A DNA stretch of 64,000 nucleotides from Rhizobium sp. (GCA_002796995.1 PEKW01000015.1:246444-310443); one strand, 5' to 3'; counted from the stretch's first letter, positions 17,919 through 27,503 are shown. Numbers and translations: made by a program. The notes: generated by a model from the sequence alone, not told the origin.

Positions 17919-19202
17919 TCAGAAGCGCGCCCCGGCGAAATGGGCGATCTGGGCGCCGGCCTCGTAGTAGGCGCCCTTCAGGTTGCGAAGCGGGGCTTCG
18001 ACGACGTCTCTGACCGGCAGCGGCAGATCCGCCTCCGAGAGTTCGCCGAGGATATGGCGAGCCAGTGTCTTACCGAAAACCGTCCCCGGCGCAATGCCGC
18101 GGCCGTTATAGCCGGAAAAGCCTACGACTTTCGGCGCGAACTTGTGGAACCGCGGAATGGCATCGTCGGTCATGCCGATGCGGCCATACCATTCGGTTTC
18201 GAACTCGACATTGGCGAGATCCGGGAAGAGCTTTCTGAGCGCCCGCTTGGCCCATGAGCGGTGGACGGCAAGGCCGGTATTGCGCAGGGCGCCGCAGCTG
18301 CCGAAGACGAGGCGGCCGGCCTTGTCCATGCGGAAGGAGGAGAGCACTTCCTTGGTGTCCCAGCAGCCCTCGCGGCCCGGCAGGATCTTCTTCAGCTGGT
18401 CGGCGGACAGCGGCCTGGTGGCGAAGTTGAAATAGGGCAGCAGCACCTGTTCGTTGCGAACGGCTTCCCACGGGCCCGTCGAATAGAATTCGGAGGCGAC
18501 GATGATCCAGTCGGCCGACACCGAACCGTTTGCCGTCTTCACCACCCAGCGGCTGCCATTGCGTTCCGTCGAGACGGCGGCGCTGCCAGTATGGATCTTC
18601 GCGCCGGCAGCGATCGCTGCCTTGGCGAGCCCCCGAACATAGGCCAGCGGCTGGAGCGTTCCGGCGCGCATGTCGAGAAGCGACCCGGCATAGGCCGTCG
18701 TGCCGATCCGCTTCGCCGTGTCCTCGGCCGACAGGATGCGGACATCCGCGCCCCGCGCTGCCCACTGGCTGCAACGTTCCTTGATTTCCTGAAGGCCGGC
18801 TTCGCCGACGGCGCAGTGCAGCGTGCCGTTCTTTTCCAGTTCGCAGGCGATCTCATGCTTTTCGATCAGTGCCCGCACCAGGAGCGGCGCATTGCCGAGC
18901 AGGTCGAGGACGCGTTCGCCATAGACCGGACCGAGAACCCCGGGAATTTCGGACGGCATGACCCACATGCCGCCGTTGATCAGGCCGACATTGCGTCCGG
19001 CCCCGCCGAAACCGATCTCGGTCGCTTCGAGCAAGACCACCTTCGTTCCGGCCTCGGCCAGGTGCAGCGCCGCGGAAATGCCGGTATAGCCGCCGCCGAC
19101 GATGACGACGTCGGCCTCGACCGGGCCCGAAAGCGGCGGCGTCACGGGTGCGGCCGGGGCAGTCTTTTCCCACAGGCCGTGGGAGCGGGGATCGTTCAGC
19201 AT
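17919..19202 (-). CDS. amaA: FAD-dependent oxidoreductase, probable L-pipecolate oxidase (AmaA-like)
   Basis: This 427-residue D-amino-acid-oxidase-fold flavoprotein has the FAD-binding motif DVVIVGGGYTGISAALHLAEAG and an N-terminal DPRSHGLWEKTAP lead as in the GlpO/PuuB/AmaA class. The C-terminal GYNGRGIAPGTVFGK motif contacts the cofactor. With the adjacent ALDH7-type gene the simplest reading is oxidation of L-pipecolate to piperideine-6-carboxylate. Gamma-glutamylputrescine oxidase is an alternative, since PuuB is similar. A 60-base gap to amaB suggests one transcript. The divergent LysR gene is the likely regulator. Confidence 0.75.
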   Translation of the reverse strand: MLNDPRSHGLWEKTAPAAPVTPPLSGPVEADVVIVGGGYTGISAALHLAEAGTKVVLLEATEIGFGGAGRNVGLINGGMWVMPSEIPGVLGPVYGERVLDLLGNAPLLVRALIEKHEIACELEKNGTLHCAVGEAGLQEIKERCSQWAARGADVRILSAEDTAKRIGTTAYAGSLLDMRAGTLQPLAYVRGLAKAAIAAGAKIHTGSAAVSTERNGSRWVVKTANGSVSADWIIVASEFYSTGPWEAVRNEQVLLPYFNFATRPLSADQLKKILPGREGCWDTKEVLSSFRMDKAGRLVFGSCGALRNTGLAVHRSWAKRALRKLFPDLANVEFETEWYGRIGMTDDAIPRFHKFAPKVVGFSGYNGRGIAPGTVFGKTLARHILGELSEADLPLPVRDVVEAPLRNLKGAYYEAGAQIAHFAGARF

Positions 19203-19413
19203 AGGGCTTTCCTTCAGGGTGGTCGCGGGAGACGGCCGAAAAGACGTGTCGTTTGCGGTGACGGGCGGTCGCGGCTGGCTCTTGCGCTACGGCAGCGCCA
19301 AAGGCGCCCTTCGCTCGCATCATTCCGAAACGTAAAGTCTTGCGAAATCTAGAAGACGAATCTAACCCGTTCCAACGATAATTTCTCAAGAGTTCATTCC
19401 GTCGAGGTATAAC

Positions 19414-20331
19414 ATGCTCCCGGCCCGGCGCTTCCTTCCATCGCTATCCCTGCTCGCGGCTTTCGAGGCCGCGGCGCGCACCGGCAGCATCACGGCTGCG
19501 GCGCGCGAACTGGACCTGACGCAGAGTGCGGTCAGCCGCCAGATCAAGGCGCTGGAGGACCAGTTGGGCGTCGAACTCTTCCTGCGCGAACGCCAAACCA
19601 TTCGCCTGACCGTCGCCGGTGACGGCTACGCTCGGGAAATCCGCGAGGCACTGAGGCGCATTTCCAGCGCCTCGCTCAACCTGCGGGCCAATCCGCATGG
19701 CGGCACGCTGAACCTTGCCGTTCTTCCGACGTTCGGGGCACGGTGGCTGGCGCCGCGGCTTGCCCATTTCCTCGCAGCCAATCCGGGCATTACCATCAAC
19801 CTCATCACCCGCCTGTCGCCCTTCGATTTCCGGCTGGACTCGATCGATGCGGCGATCCATTTCGGCGAACCGGTGTGGCCCGGCGCCGAGCTCGCCCTGC
19901 TGATGGGCGAGACGACCGTTCCCGCCTGCAGCCCGGCCTTCAAGGCGGCGCACGGGCTCGAAAAGCCCGCCGACATCCTCGGTGTGCCGCTGCTGCATCT
20001 GACCACCCGGCCGGATGCCTGGGAAAAGTGGCTGTCCGCCAATGGCGTGGCGTTCGAATCCATTCACGGCATGCTGTTCGACCAGTTCGCCGCAGCCTCT
20101 CAGGCGGCCATTGGTGGGCTCGGCGTCGCCCTTCTGCCGATCTTCCTGTTCCGCGAGGAGCTGGCGCGTGGCGATCTGGTCCCGGCGATCGATCGGGAGG
20201 TCAAGAGCGAGGGGCACTATTATCTGGCCTTCACCCGTGAGCGGGCCGCCTATCCGCCGCTGGTGGCGTTTCGCAAATGGATCCTCGAGGAAGCGGTGCA
20301 GGAGCGGTCCGGGTCCGGCGAAGCCGGCTGA
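19414..20331 (+). CDS. LysR family regulator (GcvA-like)
   Basis: This 305-residue regulator has the N-terminal winged helix-turn-helix (LSLLAAFEAAARTGSITAAA, LTQSAVSRQIKALE). Its effector domain has the GcvA-subfamily pattern LPTFGARWLAPRLAHFLAANP and SIDAAIHFGEP. The ATG at 19414 has a GAGG site upstream. It is divergent from the amaA-like gene across 211 bases that should contain the shared operator, and probably controls that unit in response to a lysine-derived metabolite. This is an inference from context. Confidence 0.85.
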   Translation: MLPARRFLPSLSLLAAFEAAARTGSITAAARELDLTQSAVSRQIKALEDQLGVELFLRERQTIRLTVAGDGYAREIREALRRISSASLNLRANPHGGTLNLAVLPTFGARWLAPRLAHFLAANPGITINLITRLSPFDFRLDSIDAAIHFGEPVWPGAELALLMGETTVPACSPAFKAAHGLEKPADILGVPLLHLTTRPDAWEKWLSANGVAFESIHGMLFDQFAAASQAAIGGLGVALLPIFLFREELARGDLVPAIDREVKSEGHYYLAFTRERAAYPPLVAFRKWILEEAVQERSGSGEAG

Positions 20332-20340
20332 CGGCGTCCG

Positions 20341-20745
20341 TCAGAGTGTTCGGCTCGCGGCCAGAACGGTGGCAAAACCGAGATGGGTCAGGTGGTGGAG
20401 CGTCTGGTCGGTACCGAGCAACCACCAGAAGCCGGTCTTGGCGGCGTCGAGGCCGAGCCGGGACTGGAGAACCGCCTTTGCCCGGTCGATGGCGAAATGT
20501 ACGAGGAAGTCGACGAGGCCGATCCAGGCCAGAGACGGCGCGACGACGGAGAAGATCAGGCCCGTCATCGCCCCGTGCAGTCCGGCATGCAGGGTCAGCG
20601 GCAGGAGCCAGGCCTTGCGGTGCTGCTTGCCGACGGCGATCCATCGCGTCTGCAGGACGAAATCGGCGGCGAGGTGCTTCAGAAGGAAAAGCGCGATGCC
20701 CCACATTATCCAAGGGGTGGAGATCGTATCGGGCAGGCTCGGCAT
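20341..20745 (-). CDS. DUF3307 family membrane protein
   Basis: The 134-residue integral membrane protein has about four hydrophobic segments. It carries the LLLKHLAADFVLQTRW-like opening and two histidine-bearing motifs (LTLHAGLHG; DFLVHFAIDRAKA) seen in DUF3307 proteins. The start at 20745 has an AAGGA site seven bases upstream; the longer frame to 20790 lacks one. Function unknown. It converges with the LysR gene. Confidence 0.75.
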   Translation of the reverse strand: MPSLPDTISTPWIMWGIALFLLKHLAADFVLQTRWIAVGKQHRKAWLLPLTLHAGLHGAMTGLIFSVVAPSLAWIGLVDFLVHFAIDRAKAVLQSRLGLDAAKTGFWWLLGTDQTLHHLTHLGFATVLAASRTL

Positions 20746-20922
20746 TTCGTTTCCTTCAACCAGGATGCTGTCTGGCAGGAAGATAGACACTCCCCGGAAC
20801 GGCTGTGAAGGCGACTTCTGCGGAGCTTCGGTTTGCCATTTGTGAAGCGTTTACAACATCCGAAAAGTTGAACGACCGCCGTTATATTGAATTAAGGACC
20901 TGACCGGCGATGCCGCCCAGGC

Positions 20923-23850
20923 TCACCAGCCGTCGGAAAGCACCTTTTCCAGCATTGCGGCAAAGAAGTCGGCGCCATCCCGGGACAGGCACAGCGGCGG
21001 CTTTATTTTCAAAACGTTAAGATGATCGCCTGTCGGTTGCATGATGACGCCGAGATCAAGCAGCCGGTCGCAGATTGCCGCCGTCTCCTCGGTGGCCGGC
21101 TCCAGCGTCTCGCGGTCGCGGACGAACTCCAGGCCGAGATAAAGCCCCATGCCGTGGACCGCGCCGACGAGCGGGAAGCGCTGGCCGAGGGCCTCGAGCC
21201 GGGATTTCAGATAGTCGCCGGTTTCCCGGGCATTCTCCTGCAGACCCTCGTCGCGCATGATGTCGAGCACCGTCATGCCGACCACGCAACTCACCGGGCT
21301 GCCGCCGGCCGAGGAGAAGAAGTAACCTTCGTTCTCCAGCGCGTCGGCGATCTCCCGGCTGGTGATGACCGCGCCGAGCGGCTGCCCGTTGCCCATGCCC
21401 TTGGCGACGGTGATGATGTCCGGCACCACACCCTGCTCTTCGAACCCCCAGAAGAAATGTCCGAGGCGTCCGTAACCGACCTGCACCTCGTCGGCGATGC
21501 ACACACCGCCGCGCGCGCGGATCATGCCGTAGACCTCGGCGAGATATCCGGGCGGCAGCGGAATGCCGCCGGCATTGCCGTAGACGCTTTCGCAGATGAA
21601 GCCGCCAAGTTTTTCGCCCGCTTCCTCGATCGCGTCCAGCGCCTTGGTGACGCTTGCCACATAGTCGGCGGTCGATGCGGCGCCGCGGAAGGGACCGCGA
21701 TAGGTATTGGGCGCGGTGACCGGATGAACCCATGCGGGACGGGTTTCGAGCGCGCGCGGATTGTCGGCGATGGAGGTTGAGACCGCATCGCTCGCCACGG
21801 TCCAGCCGTGATAGGCCTCGAGCAGGCTGACGATATTGTGGGATCCGCTCTTTGCCCAGGCCAGGCGAAGGGCAAGGTCGACGGCTTCCGAGCCGCTGTT
21901 GACGAGGAAAACCGTGTCGAGCCCTTCCGGTGCGAGCGACGCAAGGCGATCCGAAAACTCCGCGACGGCGGCGTAGTGGAAGCGGGAATTGGTGTTGAGC
22001 AGCGACCATTGCCGCCCGGCTGCCCGTGCCAACCGCGGGTGGCCATGGCCGACGATGGAGACGTTGTTGACCATGTCGAGGTAGGAGCGGCCCGTGACGT
22101 CGAACATGTGTTCCTTCCAGCCGCGTTCGATCTGCGGCGGGTCGGCGTAGTAATTCTTCTGCGGCCGCGCGAAGCTCTTCTTCCGCTTGGCAAGCAGGGC
22201 GGCGCTCTCCAGCACCGGTGCATCGAGGTCCGCGCCGATCAGCGCGGCGGGCGAGGGGCAGAGCCAGCCCCAGACCGTGGCATGGGTCGGCCTGGCGAAG
22301 AGGGGCGGAACAAGATCCGGATCGCGGCAGAGCTGGATCCTGAGGCCGCCGACCGCGCCGGCCGCGCCGGCGATCGTGCCGATCGGAGCGCCTGCCTCGA
22401 TCTCCGCGCCGTCTTCCAGCGGGCAATCGATGCCGTCCAGATGCAGGGAGATCTCCGGCGTCGACAAAATGAGGTGATGTCCATCCTTGACGATCCGCGC
22501 CGAAAAGGGCGCGGCGGCTGCGGTCGTGGCCGGCAGGCAGACGTCTACATGCAGGGCGAAGGTCGCCGGCGCGCGGTCCGACAGCGTCCGGGTGTAGGAG
22601 AGCCGGTATTCGCCGTAGCGTGTCGAGGCGACGCCGGTCTCGGCGGCCGCGCGGGCGAGAAGCTTCCAGTCGATCTGCGGGTCGGACCAGTTGTCCTCGG
22701 CTAGCGTCTCGCTCGTCACCGACAGGTCGGTCAGGCGCACCGTTTCGGGTGCGATCTCGGGGAGAAGCCGGGCGAACATGCCCGTGTCGAAGGCCGGGGC
22801 GCTATGGCCGACCGCGTCGAGGATCGCGGTTTCCATCAGCGCTAGGGGAACCGAGGTCGCAATCTCGAACATCTCCCGCTCGTGGGAGGCGTTGCCCTGC
22901 ACATAGTCGTTGTCCGGATCGATCGCCAGTTGCTGTTCGGTGCTGGCGACGAGCACGCCGGCGCGCGCCACGATCAGCGGCCAGAGCGCCTTCAACTCCG
23001 CTTCGTTGAGGGGAAACCGCTCCTGGAAGGCGCGAACCGCCGGCAGGATGAAGAACGGGTCGCCATCGGAATGATGCAGCAGCGCGGTGCAGGTGACGGC
23101 GAGGTCGGCGACCAGCCAGCCGGTGACGACGTCGCCAAAATCGATGACGCCGTCCGGCATCAGGCGGCCGTCCCTATCGGGCCGGGCGACCACGTTGTCG
23201 TCGGTGATGTCGTGATGGATCGCCTGCACCCGCAGCTTGCCGGCGAGCGGCTGGATGCGCTTGACCGCCGTCACCATGGCCTTGGCGATCCGGTCGCGCT
23301 GCGCATGGTCGGTCACGGCCTTCAGCAGGTGCAGCGCGACAGGGCCGGCTCGGCGAAGGTCCCACTGCAGTTCACGGTCGAGCCCCGGATGGGAAAAATC
23401 CTTGAGGCCGAGTGCAATGCGGGCGGTCAGCGCTCCCAGTTCGGCAACGACCTGCGGTGCCAGATACTTGCGTTGCGTCAGCGGCTCGCCATCGAGATAG
23501 GTGAGCAGCCGCACTTGATAATCTTCGTCGTCGATGGTCAGCACCAGGATGTCCTCGCCGCCCTCGGCCAGCATGGGCTCGGGGATGCGGGGCATGTCTG
23601 CAAGCGTTGCCAGGTGCCGCATGGCGGCATTTTGGGCGGCCAGTTCGATCGTCGCGTATTCGGCGCGGCAGATCTTCAGGACGTAGGACGCCTCGCCGGT
23701 GTCGATGCGGAAGTTCCGGTCCTGCTGGCTGCCGAGTTCTTTGAGCGCGCCCTCCAGACCATAATAATCCCTGAGAATGCCAGCCGCCTGCTCTGCCGAC
23801 ACGTTGGGTCGGGGCAGTTCTGTGCGCTTGAGCAGGGCGGAGTCGGGCAT
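20923..23850 (-). CDS. Fusion protein: APH-like hydroxylysine/ethanolamine kinase, degenerate M23-like domain, class III aminotransferase-fold phospho-lyase
   Basis: This 975-residue protein has three parts. Residues about 1-360 are an APH-fold kinase (IHHDITDDNVV catalytic loop; GVIDFGDVV metal site). About 400-540 is a duplicated-hybrid-like domain (LEDGAEIEAGAPIGTIAG) without visible zinc ligands. About 545-975 is a class III PLP enzyme with VCIADEVQVGYGRLG and the PLP lysine K817 in ITVAKGMGNG. The halves match human hydroxylysine kinase and the AGXT2L-type phospho-lyases acting on 5-phosphohydroxylysine or phosphoethanolamine. The first lyase would yield 2-aminoadipate semialdehyde, the substrate of the ALDH7 enzyme encoded nearby. 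Substrate choice is inferred. Confidence 0.85.
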   Translation of the reverse strand: MPDSALLKRTELPRPNVSAEQAAGILRDYYGLEGALKELGSQQDRNFRIDTGEASYVLKICRAEYATIELAAQNAAMRHLATLADMPRIPEPMLAEGGEDILVLTIDDEDYQVRLLTYLDGEPLTQRKYLAPQVVAELGALTARIALGLKDFSHPGLDRELQWDLRRAGPVALHLLKAVTDHAQRDRIAKAMVTAVKRIQPLAGKLRVQAIHHDITDDNVVARPDRDGRLMPDGVIDFGDVVTGWLVADLAVTCTALLHHSDGDPFFILPAVRAFQERFPLNEAELKALWPLIVARAGVLVASTEQQLAIDPDNDYVQGNASHEREMFEIATSVPLALMETAILDAVGHSAPAFDTGMFARLLPEIAPETVRLTDLSVTSETLAEDNWSDPQIDWKLLARAAAETGVASTRYGEYRLSYTRTLSDRAPATFALHVDVCLPATTAAAAPFSARIVKDGHHLILSTPEISLHLDGIDCPLEDGAEIEAGAPIGTIAGAAGAVGGLRIQLCRDPDLVPPLFARPTHATVWGWLCPSPAALIGADLDAPVLESAALLAKRKKSFARPQKNYYADPPQIERGWKEHMFDVTGRSYLDMVNNVSIVGHGHPRLARAAGRQWSLLNTNSRFHYAAVAEFSDRLASLAPEGLDTVFLVNSGSEAVDLALRLAWAKSGSHNIVSLLEAYHGWTVASDAVSTSIADNPRALETRPAWVHPVTAPNTYRGPFRGAASTADYVASVTKALDAIEEAGEKLGGFICESVYGNAGGIPLPPGYLAEVYGMIRARGGVCIADEVQVGYGRLGHFFWGFEEQGVVPDIITVAKGMGNGQPLGAVITSREIADALENEGYFFSSAGGSPVSCVVGMTVLDIMRDEGLQENARETGDYLKSRLEALGQRFPLVGAVHGMGLYLGLEFVRDRETLEPATEETAAICDRLLDLGVIMQPTGDHLNVLKIKPPLCLSRDGADFFAAMLEKVLSDGW

Positions 23851-23958
23851 GGGCGTTCTCCCTCGAGAATCATATTGCCGACCTTATCAAAGGTATGACA
23901 GCCGTCCATCCCGCGCACCGAAGCGCCCGCCGGGTCCGGCGGACGCTTTCGGGCATGT

Positions 23959-24843
23959 TCAGCCCATGCGTTCGGAGGCGTAGGAGCCGGGGCTCGCCGG
24001 GAAGACGACCGTCCGGTTGCCGTTGATGAAGGTGCGATGATGGATATGGGCGTGGATCGCCCGCGCCAGCACCTGGCTTTCCACGTCGCGGCCGATCGAG
24101 ACATAGTCGTCGGCGCTCTGGGCATGGGTGATGCGGGCGACGTCCTGCTCGATGATCGGCCCTTCGTCGAGGTCGGCCGTCACGTAGTGCGCCGTGGCGC
24201 CGATCAGCTTCACGCCGCGTTCGAAGGCCTGCTTGTAGGGGTTCGCGCCCTTGAAGCTCGGCAGGAAGGAGTGGTGGATGTTGATGATCTTGCCGGACAT
24301 CTTCTTGCACAGATTGTCGGAGAGCACCTGCATGTAGCGCGCCAGCACGATCAGTTCGGTGCCGGTCTGTTCGACCAGGTCGAGAAGCTGCGCTTCCGCC
24401 TGCGGCTTGTTATCCTTGGTCACCTTGATGTGGTAGAAGGGAATGTCGTGGTTCACGACCACCTTCTGGTAATCGAAGTGGTTCGAGACGACGCCGACGA
24501 TCTCGATCGGCAGGGCGCCGATCTTCCAGCGGTAGAGCAAGTCGTTCAGGCAGTGGCCGAAGCGCGACACCATTAGCAGCACCTTCACGCGGTGCGCTGC
24601 GTCGTGGATTTCGCTGATCATGCCGAACTTGTCCGAGATCGGCTTGAAACCCGCCAGCAGTTCGTCGAGCTTGAGGCCGCCCTCCGAGATGAAGCTGACG
24701 CGCATGAAGAACTTGCCGGTGTCGAGATCGTCGAACTGCGAACTGTCGACAATGTTGCAGCTCTGTTCGGCCAGATAGCCGGAAATGGCAGCCACGATGC
24801 CCCTGGTGGATTTGCAGGATACTGTCAGTACATAGCTCGTCAT
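23959..24843 (-). CDS. purU: Formyltetrahydrofolate deformylase
   Basis: PurU hydrolyses 10-formyltetrahydrofolate to formate and tetrahydrofolate, balancing one-carbon units. The 294-residue protein begins MTSYVLTVSCKSTRGIVAAI, an ACT-like N-terminal domain (1 to about 85). The formyltransferase-fold catalytic domain follows, with SNHFDYQ, NIHHSFLPSFKGANPY and the active-site HYVTADLDEGPII. The start at 24843 fits the family; the frame to 24963 adds unrelated sequence. It follows the kinase/lyase gene on the same strand after about 110 bases, so it could be upstream in one transcript. Confidence 0.93.
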   Translation of the reverse strand: MTSYVLTVSCKSTRGIVAAISGYLAEQSCNIVDSSQFDDLDTGKFFMRVSFISEGGLKLDELLAGFKPISDKFGMISEIHDAAHRVKVLLMVSRFGHCLNDLLYRWKIGALPIEIVGVVSNHFDYQKVVVNHDIPFYHIKVTKDNKPQAEAQLLDLVEQTGTELIVLARYMQVLSDNLCKKMSGKIINIHHSFLPSFKGANPYKQAFERGVKLIGATAHYVTADLDEGPIIEQDVARITHAQSADDYVSIGRDVESQVLARAIHAHIHHRTFINGNRTVVFPASPGSYASERMG

Positions 24844-25112
24844 AATCTCAACCTTTTCCTCGTCCCGGGGGATAGACGTCGTTGTCTTATCGCAGTCATG
24901 ACGCGCCGGAAAGATCGGCGTCTCAGTGTGCCTCGACGAGTCCGTCCCACCCATTCGCAGCAAGCTTAGGGACGGGCCGGGAAAACTCCGTTCCCGTTGC
25001 GCCTTTCATCTGCGTATCCCCGTCGTGGCCGCCGCGGATGCCCGGCGATCGGATCGGTTGACCGGGCGGCGGTCCAGTCACTAACCTGAGACGTCGAACG
25101 CGAAAGGTTACC

Positions 25113-26204
25113 ATGGCGCGCATGTCTCAGTCCTCCGGCCCCTTCGAGCCATCCTTCCCACGTTCACGGCGTATCGGCGCGATGCTCGCCATCCTCGGCA
25201 CGCTTGCAGGTCCGGCACAGGCCGCCGAGCCGTGCTTTCGCGGCGTCAACCTGTCGGGCGCCGAATTCGGTAAGCCGGAGGGCGTCGCCGGCACGGACTA
25301 TGTCTATCCATCCGACCAGACGATCGAGTATTTCGCCAAGAAGGGCTTCACCTCGGTTCGGCTGCCCTTCCTGTGGGAGCGGCTGCAGCCGCAATTGCGC
25401 GGTGATCTCGACCTCGGCGAACTGGGCCGGCTGAAGGAAAGCGTCGAGAAGCTGAGGGCGGCGGGGCTGCGTGTCGTCCTCGATCCGCACAACTATGCGC
25501 GTTACCACGACGGGGTGATCGGATCGGACGCGGTCAGCAGCGACGATTTCGCCGATTTCTGGGGCCGTCTCGCGCGCCAGTTTGCCAATCAGCCGGACGT
25601 AACCTTCGGCCTTATGAACGAGCCGCATGACATGCCGGCCGAGCAATGGCTCGATGCGGCCAATGCCGCGCTGGCGCGAATCCGCGGCGAACGCGCCGAC
25701 AATCTCGTTCTGGTGCCGGGCACGGCCTGGACAGGCGCCCACAGCTGGGAAGGCGGAAGCTACGGCACGCCGAACGGTCAAGTGATGCTGGGCGTCGTCG
25801 ATCCCGTCGACAATTTCGCCTATGAGGTGCACCAGTATTTCGACGACGACTTTTCCGGAACCAAGGAGAATTGCAGCCGCGCCAAGGATGCCGTCGTGGC
25901 GATCGAAACCTTTTCCCGCTGGCTGCGCGCCAATGGCAAGCGCGGTTATCTCGGCGAATTCGGCGTGCCGAAGGATACCGCCTGCGTTTCGGCCCTTGCC
26001 GACATGGTCGCCGTGGTCGAGGGGGATCGCGAACTCTGGGTGGGATGGGCCTATTGGGTGGCGGGAGACTGGTGGCCGGCCAGCGAAGCGCTGAACATAC
26101 AGCCGACCGAGGAAGGCGACCGGCCGCAGATCAAGGGGCTCGCGCCGGCGCTCAAGGATTTTTCGGCGTCCGGCTCTTCATGCCCTGCGCTCGGGAGGCC
26201 CTGA
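25113..26204 (+). CDS. Secreted glycoside hydrolase family 5 (endoglucanase-like)
   Basis: This 363-residue protein has a signal peptide (about residues 1-38, ending AQA-AEP), so it is exported. The (beta/alpha)8 GH5 domain shows FTSVRLPFLWERLQP, VVLDPHNYARY, the acid/base glutamate in FGLMNEPHDMP and the nucleophile glutamate in GYLGEFGVPKD. Its natural target is probably the polysaccharide made by the neighbouring locus, where such enzymes trim or release chains; cellulose is an alternative. Its 3' end overlaps the convergent polymerase gene by 27 bases. Confidence 0.88.
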   Translation: MARMSQSSGPFEPSFPRSRRIGAMLAILGTLAGPAQAAEPCFRGVNLSGAEFGKPEGVAGTDYVYPSDQTIEYFAKKGFTSVRLPFLWERLQPQLRGDLDLGELGRLKESVEKLRAAGLRVVLDPHNYARYHDGVIGSDAVSSDDFADFWGRLARQFANQPDVTFGLMNEPHDMPAEQWLDAANAALARIRGERADNLVLVPGTAWTGAHSWEGGSYGTPNGQVMLGVVDPVDNFAYEVHQYFDDDFSGTKENCSRAKDAVVAIETFSRWLRANGKRGYLGEFGVPKDTACVSALADMVAVVEGDRELWVGWAYWVAGDWWPASEALNIQPTEEGDRPQIKGLAPALKDFSASGSSCPALGRP

Positions 26205-27503
26205 ACGGCGCGCGCGTTCCGGTTCCGGGACGATCGGAGCAGCCGGTCGTGCGCCGTGCTTCGACCAGTCGACCCAATGGGCCGTGCCGAGCACGAACCA
26301 CAGCAGTGCCGCCGTCTTGATCGAGAAGAACGAGTTGCTGATGATCATCAGCAGCAGCAGATAGATCAGCACCATGGAATGGAAGGACCAGGCCTTCGCG
26401 TCCTTGAACGGAGCGAAGACCAGCGCGGCCCACAGTGCGACGAAGCCGAACAGGCCGAACTTGGTCAGCGTATAGGCGAGGCCGGAGTCGGCGGTGAACT
26501 CGTCGGTGGTGGCGATGCCGAGCACGACCGGAAGGTCGAGGCGCGTCAGGATCGCGGCGGTCACCTTGAAGCGTCCGGCGATGTCGTTGGCGCCGCCATC
26601 GGTGCCGGTGGCCAGTCCGTATACTGCGATCAGGGCCAGCAGCAGGAAGGGCAGAACCATCCAGACGGGCTTGGCCACCAGCCGATAGAAGGGCAGCATG
26701 AGCGTCATCAGAATGCAGGTGTAGAAGCCGAAACGGGCGTCTGCCAGCACCACCGTCGCAATCGCTGCGGCCATGACGACAAAGCGGTAGCGCATGTCGG
26801 TGCGAAACAAGGCCCAGGCAAAGACGATCGCGCCGAAATTGCCGGCAGACACGGGCTCGAGGAAGACCGAGGATACGCGGTGCTGGCCGAGGAAGGACAA
26901 GAGCGTCCGCGGCTCCGGTCGCAGGCCACTGATGAACAGGCCGCGGGTGGCGCCGAACGTATCCTCGAGCGTCAGCGAACCGCGGGCGATGAAGTAGCCG
27001 AGCACGTTGAAGAAATCGAGATAGAGCTCGGTGAGGAAATATTCGAACAGGCCGAAGACGAGGACGATGGCGATCGAGATGGTCACCAGGCGGTCGGCGA
27101 GCCTGATGTCGCGAACCTGAGTGCCCATGAAATAGAAGCCGATGGGGATCAGGACGTCGCGCACGGCCTTGAGGTCGATCTCGCCGCGCAGGGCGAAGAG
27201 CAGCAGCATGTAGCTGAGGAAGAATGCCGAAACGAGATAGAGGTCGATGCGGCGGCTGAACGCCGCGAGATAGGCGCAACCGATGAGCGCCATCTCGAAC
27301 AGCATCACGTGGCTTTCCCGAATGCCCATCACATTGGTGTTGAGAAGGCAGAGGAAGGCGTTGAAGGTCAGGCCACCAAGCACGGCGATGGTGGCGAGCT
27401 GGCGGCGCAGGGTATCGAAAGCGGTGCCCGGAACCCGGCCGACGGCACTATGACCGGGAGCGGGGCCGATATCCGCCGCGGGATGGGCGCTGCTCGGTTT
27501 CAT
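26178..27503 (-). CDS. Wzy-type polysaccharide polymerase (O-antigen ligase/polymerase family)
   Basis: This 441-residue integral membrane protein has about ten hydrophobic segments. A large periplasmic loop (about 175-225) contains the arginine- and glutamate-bearing VSSVFLEPVSAGNFGAI motif typical of Wzy/ExoQ polymerases. It would join lipid-linked repeat units into a polymer in the periplasm. The start at 27503 drops a non-family extension in the longer frame. It lies 40 bases after the chain-length gene on the same strand. Confidence 0.8.
   Translation of the reverse strand: MKPSSAHPAADIGPAPGHSAVGRVPGTAFDTLRRQLATIAVLGGLTFNAFLCLLNTNVMGIRESHVMLFEMALIGCAYLAAFSRRIDLYLVSAFFLSYMLLLFALRGEIDLKAVRDVLIPIGFYFMGTQVRDIRLADRLVTISIAIVLVFGLFEYFLTELYLDFFNVLGYFIARGSLTLEDTFGATRGLFISGLRPEPRTLLSFLGQHRVSSVFLEPVSAGNFGAIVFAWALFRTDMRYRFVVMAAAIATVVLADARFGFYTCILMTLMLPFYRLVAKPVWMVLPFLLLALIAVYGLATGTDGGANDIAGRFKVTAAILTRLDLPVVLGIATTDEFTADSGLAYTLTKFGLFGFVALWAALVFAPFKDAKAWSFHSMVLIYLLLLMIISNSFFSIKTAALLWFVLGTAHWVDWSKHGARPAAPIVPEPERARRSGPPERRA

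Noticed and set aside
16149..18257. 702-codon plus-strand frame opposite the ALDH7-type gene
   Set aside because: It is a mirror frame of a well-conserved dehydrogenase, running across the intergenic terminator as well.
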